A stretch of 64,000 bases of DNA, taken from NCBI RefSeq assembly GCF_030056815.1, contig NZ_JASHKR010000016.1, forward strand, positions 1 to 64,000, written 5' to 3'. A program made the translations under genes and the position numbers. The notes under the pieces are model-generated. The model had not been told where the DNA came from. It saw only the letters and a program-made list of their open reading frames with translations, and did not search any database. The DNA comes from Rhodococcus sp. IEGM 1379 (GTDB taxonomy: Bacteria; Actinomycetota; Actinomycetes; Mycobacteriales; Mycobacteriaceae). Below, piece by piece: positions 9,145 through 16,672 of the stretch; within the stretch, counting starts at the first letter, position 1; every line of letters begins with the position of its first letter.

Positions 9145-9560
9145 GGCAGATCACTGTTGCATCGGTTCCTTCGGTCACGGTCTGGTGCCCACTGTGCCTG
9201 TTGAAGTCGGTGCTGGTGCAGCCCGGGTCGCTGGCGTTGACCCGGAATTCCGGCAGGTTCTTCGCGTACTGAACAGTCATGGCGATCACGGCCGCCTTCG
9301 AACTCGCATAGAGCACGGCCCGCACAAAGTACTCGTCGGCTCCGGGGGCGCTCAGCGAGCGGGCGAAGCCGACGCCGGAGGCGACATTGACGATCACCGG
9401 GTTCATCGAGCGCCTCAGCAGCGGAAGTGCGGTCTACGTAAGTCGCACGATGCCAAGGACATTCGTGTCGAATACCTCCTGCATCGCGGCGGCGTCCAAG
9501 TCGTCGATACCGAACGACTTGCCGAGGACACCAGCGTTGTTCACGAGTACGTCGGCCCAG
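9145..9560 (-). pseudogene. Short-chain dehydrogenase remnant with in-frame stop
   Basis: On the minus strand the translation gives classic SDR core motifs: DVLVNNAG, then VFDTNVLGIVRLT, an in-frame TAG (9436-9434), then TALPLLRRSMNPVIVNVASG and LYASSKAAVIAMTVQYAKNL with the catalytic YxxxK. The stop replaces what is usually a glutamine codon (CAG to TAG). The N-terminal cofactor-binding GxxxGxG region and the C-terminus are absent. The right boundary runs directly into the MmyB-type regulator remnant read on the opposite strand. Confidence 0.8.
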
Positions 9561-10042
9561 GCGTCCAGCGGATCGTGGACCGTCTCGGTGACCTGCCGGT
9601 CGGCGTGTTCAGCGCCGCGCATGACATCTTGTTGTGGAACCCGCTCTGGGCCGCACTGCTCGGTGACCCGTCGGCTCAGCCCGGACTCCGAAGAAACCTT
9701 GCCTGGCGGGTCTTCTCCGAAGAAGGAACCACTGTCACACATACCGCCGGCAGCGAGGACGAATTCAGAGCGGACCTCGTCGCAGACCTGCGATCTGCGG
9801 TAGGGCGTTACCCCGACGATGCCCCACTGCAAGACCTCGTGAACCGTCTCCTCGCGGAGTCCGACGAGTTCGCGACCCGCTGGGCGCAGGCGCACGTGGC
9901 CCTATACCGGTCCAGCCGAAAGACTGTGCACACCAAAACTATCGGAGACATCACGGTCGACTGCGATGTTCTCAGCGAGCCGGGTAGCGGCGACCTACGG
10001 ATCGTCGTCTACACAGTCGAACCCGAATCTCCCGACGCATAG
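9560..10042 (+). pseudogene. C-terminal remnant of an XRE/MmyB-type regulator
   Basis: From about 9560 the plus strand encodes VQRIVDRLGDLPVGVFSAAH, DILLWNPLWAALLGDPSA and the following alpha/beta segment ending in VYTVEPESPDA. This is the MmyB-like ligand-binding domain that follows an XRE helix-turn-helix in many actinobacterial regulators. The DNA-binding N-terminus is missing; the same frame continues upstream only as antisense of the SDR remnant. Such regulators often sit beside an SDR gene, so a single deletion in a regulator/SDR pair is the likely origin. Confidence 0.75.
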
Positions 10043-10250
10043 AAACTCGACCTACTTCGCGTCACCGGTCTGCAGGATCTGACGCACCATCAACGAATAC
10101 CGGACACCGCCCGGTGAACCGTGGACACCGAAAACGCGAGAAGACCGATACAACGCCGCCAAGCCGTGCCATCACCACAGATCACAACACCCATGGCACC
10201 GCACGTCGGAAAGTCGCTACGGACGCGGACTACAGCGTGGCCAGCAACAA
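10043..10250. other. Spacer between decayed region and dnaB
   Basis: No feature was recognised apart from the 3' end of dnaB on its right. No clear terminator hairpin for dnaB is visible. Confidence 0.4.
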
Positions 10251-11642
10251 CTAACCCCGCGCCATATCCACGAACTTGGACAAGTGAAGTTGGTGCGCCA
10301 CAGTGATTGTCGCGGTCGGACCGTTTCGGTGCTTACCGAGAATCAGGTCGGCTTCACCACCACGAGGGTCGTCACGCTCAGTCGCGTCGGGGCGATACAG
10401 CAGGATCACCATGTCAGCATCCTGCTCCAGCGATCCCGATTCACGAAGGTCAGATACCATGGGGCGCTTGTCAGTTCGCTGTTCCGGACCACGGTTCAGC
10501 TGACAAATCGCGACCACGGGAACTTCGAGTTCCTTGGCCAGAAGCTTGAGGCTTCGTGAGAATTCCGAGACTTCCTGCTGACGCGACTCGACCTTTTTGC
10601 CCGAGCTCATCAGCTGCAGGTAGTCGATGACGATCAGACGAATATCGTGTTTCTGCTTGAGCCGCCGCGCTTTTGCGCGAATTTCCATCATCGTAAGGTT
10701 GGGGGAGTCGTCGATGAAGAGCGGCGCTTCACTGATCTCACTCATACGACGCGCGAGCTTGGTCCAGTCGTCGTCGGTCATCTTGCCGGAGCGCATGTCA
10801 CCGAGCTTGATCTTCGCTTCTGCGGAAAGCAGACGCATCACGATCTCGGTTTTGCTCATTTCCAGCGAGAACATAACGCTGGCCATGCCGTGCGTGATGG
10901 AGCAGGAACGCAAAAAATCCATTCCGAGCGTGCTTTTACCGACACCAGGTCGGGCCGCCACGATGATCATCTGACCGGGGTGCAGGCCGTTGGTGATTTC
11001 GTCGAGATCCTTGAATCCGGTGGGCACACCGAGCGAAATACCGCCACGGCTGGCGATGGAGTCGATCTCGTCCATCGTCGGCTGCAGGAGTTCGGTAAGG
11101 GGCACGAAGTCTTCGGTAGTACGACGCTCGGTGACCTCGAAAATTTCGGCCTGGGCGCGGTCGACAACCTCGGCAACATCCTGGCCGTCGGTGCCGGCGT
11201 AACCGTATTGAACGATGCGGGTGCCGGCGTCGACGAGGCGTCGTAGCACCGATTTTTCGGCGACGATCTCGGCGTAGAAGGCAGCGTTGGCAGCGGTGGG
11301 CACTGTCTGGGTAAGCGTCACCAGATAGGAAGCGCCACCGATTTTGCGAAGCTCGCCGCGACGGTCCAACTCGGCCGAGACTGTCACCGGGTCGGCGGGC
11401 TCACCACGGCTGTAAAGGTCCAGGATCACGTCGTAGACGGACTGATGGGCCGGCCGGTAGAAGTCGCCTGGCCGCAGCACCTCGAGGACGTCAGCGATGG
11501 CGTCCTTACTGAGGAGCATGCCACCGAGAACGGACTGCTCGGCAACCATGTCCTGGGGTGGCTGGCGCCCGAATTCCTGATCGGGCTCGGATTCGGGGGG
11601 ACCTGGGTAGTCGGAAGGTCCTCGATCATCAACAACAGCCAT
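10251..11642 (-). CDS. dnaB: Replicative DNA helicase DnaB
   Basis: The 463-residue ring helicase unwinds DNA at the replication fork. The N-terminal DnaB domain (residues 30-135; QSVLGGMLLSKDAIADVL) is followed by a linker and the RecA-like motor with Walker A ARPGVGKST at 230-238, Walker B LIVIDYLQLM and the arginine-containing ending KHRNGPT. The start is ATG 11642 (MAVVDDRGP), preceded by GGGAAGG; the frame is open to 11918, but that part covers the DnaA-box region. No intein interrupts the Walker A site, unlike many mycobacterial DnaB proteins. It lies downstream of rplI, separated by a terminator and a 0.5-kb regulatory region. Confidence 0.97.
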   Translation of the reverse strand: MAVVDDRGPSDYPGPPESEPDQEFGRQPPQDMVAEQSVLGGMLLSKDAIADVLEVLRPGDFYRPAHQSVYDVILDLYSRGEPADPVTVSAELDRRGELRKIGGASYLVTLTQTVPTAANAAFYAEIVAEKSVLRRLVDAGTRIVQYGYAGTDGQDVAEVVDRAQAEIFEVTERRTTEDFVPLTELLQPTMDEIDSIASRGGISLGVPTGFKDLDEITNGLHPGQMIIVAARPGVGKSTLGMDFLRSCSITHGMASVMFSLEMSKTEIVMRLLSAEAKIKLGDMRSGKMTDDDWTKLARRMSEISEAPLFIDDSPNLTMMEIRAKARRLKQKHDIRLIVIDYLQLMSSGKKVESRQQEVSEFSRSLKLLAKELEVPVVAICQLNRGPEQRTDKRPMVSDLRESGSLEQDADMVILLYRPDATERDDPRGGEADLILGKHRNGPTATITVAHQLHLSKFVDMARG

Positions 11643-11805
11643 CAGAGAGACCTTCCCGTATAACACTTGACGACACTGCGAGAAAATCGCAGCGTCCTCT
11701 CTATTTGTACTCGCCCCGACCGACATCCCGCGGCTGGAAACAGCCGGTCTGCAGATAGACGCCGAGACGACGTTAGGGACTCGCCGACCCACAAACAAAC
11801 CGGCC

Positions 11806-12051
11806 TGTGGATAACTCTGTGGAGTAATTGTGGAAACTCCTGAAAAACCGTGTGCACGATCTGTGGATAACCTGGGGACAACTTTGTAAGTTTCTCTCAT
11901 AACACCAGCTAGATGCATGTGAGCAAATTCGCACGCCTGTTAGTGGAAAAAGTTTCTCCACAGTCGGCGCGTCGGCGTGTCGGGCGTGTTGCCGAGCCCG
12001 AATCATCACCGATCACCGAAGTTGAACGTCACACTGTGACGGTTATCCCCA
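11806..12051. promoter_or_regulatory. Cluster of DnaA-box-like 9-mers upstream of dnaB
   Basis: Two perfect boxes read TGTGGATAA (11806-11814 and 11862-11870), the complement of TTATCCACA. Near matches are TGTGGAGTA (11818-11826), TGTGGAAAC (11829-11837), TGGGGACAA (11873-11881), TTCTCCACA (11954-11962) and TTATCCCCA (12043-12051). Seven candidate sites in about 250 bp is far above chance at this GC. The cluster may let DnaA control dnaB, titrate DnaA, or load helicase. It is not the usual dnaA-dnaN origin position. Confidence 0.6.
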
Positions 12052-12093
12052 ACCTGATTTCGCGCCGTCCGACACACGAGACGCACACAAAAA

Positions 12094-12131
12094 GGTCGAG
12101 CCCCGCACACCGAAATGTGCAGGGCTCGACC
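12094..12131 (-). terminator. Rho-independent terminator after rplI
   Basis: On the minus strand a near-perfect hairpin (GGTCGAGCCC ... GGGCTCGACC with an inner TGCAC/GTGTG pairing) is followed by CCTTTTTGTG. It begins 15 bp after the rplI stop and closes the rpsF-ssb-rpsR-rplI operon before dnaB. Confidence 0.85.
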
Positions 12132-12145
12132 GAAGAACCAGTTGA

Positions 12146-12598
12146 CTATGCGCCAACGACGTTCAGGTTGAACTTGGCAACCACATCGGGATGCAGGTTC
12201 ACGGCCACGGCATGCTTGCCCGTGTTCTTGATGTGAGCCTTCGGCAACGCGAGGGTGCGCTTGTCCAGGACCGGTCCACCGGCAGCCTTGATCGCAGCAG
12301 CGACGTCAGCAGCGGTAACCGAACCGAAGAGCTTGCCCGAGCCACTGGCGGTCTTGACCGTCAGCGAAACATCGAGTGCTTCAATTGCAGCCTTGAGCTC
12401 CTTGGCGTGATCCAGGCCGCGCACTGCGCGCAGTTCCTGTGCACGACGGATGCCTTCGACCTGCTTCTCGGCGCCACGGGTAGCGACAATTGCCAGCCGG
12501 CGGGGGAGCAAGTAGTTACGGCCGTAGCCGTCCTTGACCTCGACGGTGTCGCCAGGCGCACCGAGGTTGTCCACGTCAGCGGTGAGGATGAGCTTCAT
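12146..12598 (-). CDS. rplI: 50S ribosomal protein L9
   Basis: The 150-residue L9 begins [13 protein letters not shown] and has the typical [17 protein letters not shown]-terminal RNA-binding domain. A long connecting helix ([20 protein letters not shown]) leads to the C-terminal domain with [17 protein letters not shown]. It binds 23S rRNA near the L1 stalk. It is the last gene of the rpsF-ssb-rpsR-rplI operon, 18 bp after rpsR and followed by the terminator at 12094-12131. Confidence 0.97.
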   Translation of the reverse strand: MKLILTADVDNLGAPGDTVEVKDGYGRNYLLPRRLAIVATRGAEKQVEGIRRAQELRAVRGLDHAKELKAAIEALDVSLTVKTASGSGKLFGSVTAADVAAAIKAAGGPVLDKRTLALPKAHIKNTGKHAVAVNLHPDVVAKFNLNVVGA

Positions 12599-12616
12599 GT
12601 TCTTTCCTCCCTTTCC

Positions 12617-12859
12617 TTAGCGAGCCACGGTGGCGTAAGGCAGCAGTGCTACCTCACGTGAGTTCTTGACGGCAATGGCAACGTCGCGCTGGTGCTGGAC
12701 GCAATTGCCGGTGACACGACGGGCACGGATCTTTCCGCGGTCGCTGACGTACTTACGCAGCAACGTCGTGTCCTTGTAGTTGATCTGCGTGTTCTTCTCT
12801 TTACAGAAGGTGCAGACCTTCTTCTTCATAACCTTGTCGCGCAAGGGCGGCTTCGGCAT
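12617..12859 (-). CDS. rpsR: 30S ribosomal protein S18, cysteine-containing (zinc) form
   Basis: The 80-residue S18 carries [27 protein letters not shown], which binds 16S rRNA and S6. An N-terminal CTFC and a later C-V-Q-H group mark it as a C+ zinc-binding paralogue like mycobacterial RpsR1. Actinobacteria often keep a cysteine-free copy elsewhere for zinc limitation, and this one is the housekeeping form in the conserved operon. It is 39 bp downstream of ssb. Confidence 0.96.
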   Translation of the reverse strand: MPKPPLRDKVMKKKVCTFCKEKNTQINYKDTTLLRKYVSDRGKIRARRVTGNCVQHQRDVAIAVKNSREVALLPYATVAR

Positions 12860-12898
12860 GTCTTTGCTCTTTTCTGGATGTCCCTGATCAGGTACGGA

Positions 12899-13432
12899 TC
12901 AGAAAGGCGGTTCGTCGTTGCCGCCGCCACCGAAGGAGCCCGAAGCCTGAGGCGCACTGCCCCAAGGATCGTCTCCACCCGAAGGTGCAGCAGCCGGACG
13001 TCCGCCGCCCGATCCGCCGGAGGAACCTCCGAAGTTGCCGCCCGCGCCCCCACCACTGCCGCCACCACGGTTGGCCTTGTTGACCTTTGCCGTGGCGTAC
13101 TTCAGGGAAGGACCGATCTCGTCAACTTCGAGCTCGACGACTGTTCGCTTTTCGCCCTCACGAGTTTCGTACGAACGCTGCTTGAGCCGACCGCTCACGA
13201 TTACTCGTGAACCACGGGTCAAGCTCTCCGCGACGTTCTCGGCTGCTTCGCGCCAGATGTTGCAACGCATGAACAGCGCATCGCCGTCTTTCCATTCATT
13301 GGAATTACGGTCGAAGGTGCGGGGTGTGGATGCAACCGTGAAGTTTGCAACCGCAGCACCCGCCGGGGTGAAACGAAGCTCAGGATCAGCCGTCAGGTTT
13401 CCGATGACGGTGATGATGGTGTCGCCAGCCAT
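12899..13432 (-). CDS. ssb: Single-stranded DNA-binding protein
   Basis: The 177-residue SSB has an OB-fold in residues 1-115 ([39 protein letters not shown]). A glycine/serine-rich disordered linker and the acidic tip NDEPPF follow; the tip recruits replication and repair partners. It protects single strands at the fork. The position between rpsF and rpsR is conserved across actinobacteria. The glycine-rich linker gives a locally repetitive coding stretch. Confidence 0.97.
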   Translation of the reverse strand: MAGDTIITVIGNLTADPELRFTPAGAAVANFTVASTPRTFDRNSNEWKDGDALFMRCNIWREAAENVAESLTRGSRVIVSGRLKQRSYETREGEKRTVVELEVDEIGPSLKYATAKVNKANRGGGSGGGAGGNFGGSSGGSGGGRPAAAPSGGDDPWGSAPQASGSFGGGGNDEPPF

Positions 13433-13497
13433 GTGGTTCCTCCTGCATTTGATGTAAGTCTGTTGGGTGCGAGGTTAGAGCCCGCTACCGACAGAAA

Positions 13498-13785
13498 TTA
13501 CTTGTTGTGGCGCAGAACCTTCGTGCGCAGAACCGACTCGTTCAGACCGAGCTGACGATCGAGCTCAGCGACGGTGGCGGGAGTGGCGTTGATGTCGATC
13601 ACCGCGTAGATACCTTCAGCATGCTTCAGGATCTCGTAGGCGAGACGACGCTTACCCCAGACATCGACCTTGTCGATCGTGCCGCCGTGCTGGCGCACAA
13701 CATTGAGGAACGTATCCAGTGAAGGAGCGACAGTGCGCTCGTCCAGGCTGGGGTCAAGGATGACCATCAATTCGTAATGACGCAT
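13498..13785 (-). CDS. rpsF: 30S ribosomal protein S6
   Basis: The 95-residue S6 shows [20 protein letters not shown] and [20 protein letters not shown], a normal-length family member that forms a heterodimer with S18 on the 16S central domain. It is the first gene of the operon with a strong AGGAGGTGATGAG ribosome-binding region upstream on the minus strand. The 137-bp leader contains stable hairpins that may mediate S6:S18 feedback. Confidence 0.97.
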
Positions 13786-13821
13786 AAGACCTCATCACCT
13801 CCTGTGGACTAAGTGAAAACG

Positions 13822-13840
13822 GCCACGGACTATCCGTGGC
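13822..13840 (-). promoter_or_regulatory. Hairpin in the rpsF leader, possible S6:S18 autoregulatory structure
   Basis: GCCACGGACTATCCGTGGC forms an 8-bp stem with a 3-nt loop about 37 bp upstream of rpsF, and a second GAGGGT/ACCCTC pairing lies just upstream in the leader (13841-13870). S6:S18 complexes repress their own mRNA through a leader hairpin in several bacteria. The conserved bulge of that motif was not clearly identified, so this is only a candidate. Confidence 0.35.
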
Positions 13841-13922
13841 AGGAGGGTCGTTGCGTCAGCAACCCTCGTAGGTTACACGAGGTGCCGCTGACCAGGGAAA
13901 TCGCACCGCCTAGGGTTGGTCC

Positions 13923-15260
13923 ATGCGAACGGACCGAAAAACATCGGCGTCGATCCTGACGCTCGTCGTCGGTCTCTGCGGACTGGCCATGACCCTGGGC
14001 TACTTCAACAAGGCACGATGCGCCGGCGCGCCCTTCGCGCCGGACGGTCGGAGCTTGAGCTTCGACATCAACAAGAACGTCGATGTTTGTTACTCCGATA
14101 TCCAGCTGCTGTGGCTCGGACGCGGCATCGACCAACACCTCTTTCCCTTCATCACCGGCGGCATCACGCCCGAAGGTTTCCTCTACGGCGGAACCGTCGA
14201 ATATCCGGTACTGAGCGGAATCTTGATGTGGTTGGGCGGAATCGGCTCCCACAACGACGCCGAGTTCCTTCTCCATTCTGCGTTGATCCTGGCACCGTTC
14301 GGCCTCCTGACCGCCTGGATGCTGGGCCGGATGAGCGGCGGGTACGCCCTGATCTGGTCGGCCACACCGCCGCTGGTGCTGTACGCGTTCCACAACTGGG
14401 AACTGCCCGTGGTGGCGACCAGCGTCGGCGCAATTTTCCTGATGACGTTCGAGCGCATCCCTTTTCGAACGCGAGCAATTCTGGCATCGATCATCCTGGC
14501 CGTCGGCTTCTGTTTGAAGCTGTATCCGGGGATGTTCGTTCTCCCGCTGGTCGCGTACGTATTGCTCCGGGGGACCGAAGGCAAGAAATACGACGTCCGC
14601 GGCGCCTTGATGACGGCGGGCGCGGCAGTGATGACCGTCGTCCTCGTCAACCTCCCGTTCGCGCTTATCTCCTACGACGGATGGCGCGCGTCGATCAGCT
14701 TCCAGGAGAAGCGCAGCGCCGACATCACCACCAACTCCCTGTGGTTCTGGGGGTTGCGACCGTTCTACGGCTTCGGCGTACGTGAAATGAACGCGGACTA
14801 CGACGCTCTGGTGAGCATGCTGTCTCCACTGATGGTCCTGGTGTCGTTCGCGTTGGCGATGTACCTGGGTTGGCGACGGTACCTTCGCGACGGCTATTTC
14901 CCGTGGATCGCCGTGAGCGCCGCAATGCTGTGCGGATTCATCTTGCTGCACAAGGTGAATTCACCCCAGTACACGCTGTGGCTGCTGCCGTTCCTCGTGT
15001 TGTTCAAGATCCGCTGGTTCTGGATTGCGGCATACCTTCTTGCGGATGCCGCGCTGGGAATCGGCATCTTCCGCTACTTCTACCAACTGGACATGAACTT
15101 CGATCCGAGCAAATACGAGGCCGTCGTACAAGCAAGCGTGTGGGGCCACGTCGTATTGCTTATCGTGTTCTTCTTCCTGTTCCTGCGGGTGCCGCTGCGC
15201 TACCCATTGGCCGGGACAGGAGCCGACACGGATCAACCAACCTTGGAGCACGCACGATGA
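13923..15260 (+). CDS. GT87-family polyprenyl-phosphate-dependent mannosyltransferase (integral membrane)
   Basis: A 445-residue polytopic protein with about ten hydrophobic segments. Signatures of the GT87/DUF2029 glycosyltransferase family are GTVEYPVLSGILMWL near residue 90, AVGFCLKLYPGMFVLPL and NSPQYTLWLLPFLVLF. Characterised actinobacterial members transfer mannose or arabinose from polyprenyl phosphate donors to lipomannan-type glycolipids on the outer face of the membrane. The acceptor here is unknown. It is divergent from rpsF and its stop overlaps the GNAT start by 4 bp. A second, longer GT87 gene lies at 21015-22625. Confidence 0.85.
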   Translation: MRTDRKTSASILTLVVGLCGLAMTLGYFNKARCAGAPFAPDGRSLSFDINKNVDVCYSDIQLLWLGRGIDQHLFPFITGGITPEGFLYGGTVEYPVLSGILMWLGGIGSHNDAEFLLHSALILAPFGLLTAWMLGRMSGGYALIWSATPPLVLYAFHNWELPVVATSVGAIFLMTFERIPFRTRAILASIILAVGFCLKLYPGMFVLPLVAYVLLRGTEGKKYDVRGALMTAGAAVMTVVLVNLPFALISYDGWRASISFQEKRSADITTNSLWFWGLRPFYGFGVREMNADYDALVSMLSPLMVLVSFALAMYLGWRRYLRDGYFPWIAVSAAMLCGFILLHKVNSPQYTLWLLPFLVLFKIRWFWIAAYLLADAALGIGIFRYFYQLDMNFDPSKYEAVVQASVWGHVVLLIVFFFLFLRVPLRYPLAGTGADTDQPTLEHAR

Positions 15261-15841
15261 CCGAATCCTGGTTCAAATCACGGACGTTGGCGGGCGAGCA
15301 CGTTCGCCTCGAACCGTTGGGCCACGAGCACGCCGACGCCCTGGTGATCGCGTCGGACGATCCGAGCATCTTTCAGTGGACCGCCGCACCGATCGACACT
15401 CGCGCCGACGCAATCGCGTACATCGATGCGGCGTCGGAAAACCCGGAGCGTGTGGCTTTTGCACAGGTAGCGGTCAAGACGGGTGCCGTAGTGGGCACGA
15501 CGTCGTTCTACGAGATCGACCCCACGCATCGCAGTCTCGCAATCGGTTACACGTGGCTGTCGAAGGCCGCTCAGGGAACCGGGATCAACCCCGAATCGAA
15601 GCTGCTTCTGCTTCGGCGAGCGTTCGACGATCTTGGTGCCGTCCGCGTCGAATGGCACACCGACGAGTTCAACAAACAGTCGCGCGCAGCAATCGCGAAG
15701 CTAGGAGCGCAGTTCGAAGGCCTCCTGCGCAAGCACCGCCAGCGCCCGGACGGAAGCTGGCGTACCACTGCCTTGTTTGCGATGACGGACGAGGATTGGC
15801 CGGCAATCGCATCGCAATTGGAGCGACGCGTCCGCAGCTAA
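15257..15841 (+). CDS. GNAT family N-acetyltransferase (RimJ/RimL type)
   Basis: The 194-residue protein begins MTESWFKSRTLAGEHVRLEPL and contains TSFYEIDPTHRSLAIGYTWL, the AQGTGINPESKLLLLRRAF acetyl-CoA binding region and VRVEWHTDEFNKQSRAAIAKL. This is the pattern of RimJ/RimL-type protein or small-molecule acetyltransferases. The usual R/QxxGxG pyrophosphate loop reads AQGTGI. ATG 15257 overlaps the GT87 stop (ATGA), so the two are co-translated. The frame is open far upstream but only as a shadow of GT87. The substrate is not predictable. Confidence 0.85.
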   Translation: MTESWFKSRTLAGEHVRLEPLGHEHADALVIASDDPSIFQWTAAPIDTRADAIAYIDAASENPERVAFAQVAVKTGAVVGTTSFYEIDPTHRSLAIGYTWLSKAAQGTGINPESKLLLLRRAFDDLGAVRVEWHTDEFNKQSRAAIAKLGAQFEGLLRKHRQRPDGSWRTTALFAMTDEDWPAIASQLERRVRS

Positions 15842-15889
15842 GTCTCCCGGTTGCCCGCTTTGCCGGGCTCCGTGCCGCAAAATCGCAGA

Positions 15890-16666
15890 ATGAGCGAACA
15901 GGGCGGATACGGATACCCGCAGCAGCAGTACCCACAGAATTGGCAACCACGACCGACCAACACACTTGCCGTCCTGGCATTGGTGTTCGCGTTCCTCGTT
16001 GCTCCACTAGGAATCGTCTTCGGACACATCGCGCGCAGCCAGATCAAACGGACCGGCGAACAAGGCGACGGACTGGCGCTGGCCGGTCTCATCATCGGGT
16101 ACATCTTCACCGCTCTGGGCATCCTCTTCTTCATTGCCTGGGTCGCCTTTTGGGGTCTGTTCGCCAGTGCGGTAAACGAAGCGGCAAATAATGCGAACTC
16201 GAGCACATACAGCTCGCGCGCGAACACTTACAGCGCATCGCAGAGAGCCACCCCAACGCCCCGAACCACGGCGCCGCCGTCGACAGTGCCCCGGACAACC
16301 ACAACAACTGCGCCCCGCGTGACCACCACGGCCGTCGGCCCACTACCGACCGTCACCGGCACGGACCGTCAGGGATTCATCTCCAACGGACCGAGCTGCA
16401 ACGCGAACAACCCGGCCGTCGCTGTTGCGATCACCACCGGTTCACGAATCGTGGTTTGTGAAACCGGCGTCGGTCGCTATTACTACAAGGGTGAAAGGGG
16501 CAGCGACGGAGCAGTAATCGAGCTCGACGATCCGATTCGCACCCGAGAAGGTTTCGCCGCCAGCAATGGCGATGTCGTCTACCAACTCAGTCCCAGCGGA
16601 TTGGTGATCCTGGACGGTGGATCCGAAGTGGCCAGCGAATCGGCCGTCGAAGTCTGGCTGAACTGA
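15890..16666 (+). CDS. DUF4190-type membrane protein with Thr-rich linker and C-terminal extracytoplasmic domain
   Basis: A 258-residue protein. Residues 1-22 are Gln/Tyr/Pro-rich. Two transmembrane helices at about 25-46 and 62-90 flank the DUF4190 signature GIVFGHIARSQIKRTGEQGD, then a Ser/Thr/Pro linker (about 103-158) leads to an outside domain of 100 residues with two cysteines (PSCNANNP and IVVCETG). The C-terminal domain resembles one found in other nocardial cell-envelope proteins, function unknown. The start is ATG 15890. It ends 6 bp before the stop of the convergent STAND gene. Confidence 0.7.
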   Translation: MSEQGGYGYPQQQYPQNWQPRPTNTLAVLALVFAFLVAPLGIVFGHIARSQIKRTGEQGDGLALAGLIIGYIFTALGILFFIAWVAFWGLFASAVNEAANNANSSTYSSRANTYSASQRATPTPRTTAPPSTVPRTTTTTAPRVTTTAVGPLPTVTGTDRQGFISNGPSCNANNPAVAVAITTGSRIVVCETGVGRYYYKGERGSDGAVIELDDPIRTREGFAASNGDVVYQLSPSGLVILDGGSEVASESAVEVWLN

Positions 16667-16672
16667 GTTCCG

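Noticed and set aside
10251-11642. Possible intein in dnaB, common in mycobacterial DnaB
   Set aside because: The Walker A region is uninterrupted and the 463-residue length is normal.
11806-12051. Chromosomal origin oriC at the DnaA-box cluster
   Set aside because: dnaA, dnaN and recF are absent; in related genomes the origin lies beside dnaA, while rplI-dnaB is tens of kb away. Kept only as a DnaA-binding candidate.
14870-15256. Extended N-terminus for the GNAT gene
   Set aside because: The extra 129 codons lie within the GT87 gene in another frame; ATG 15257 overlaps the GT87 stop and starts the conserved sequence.
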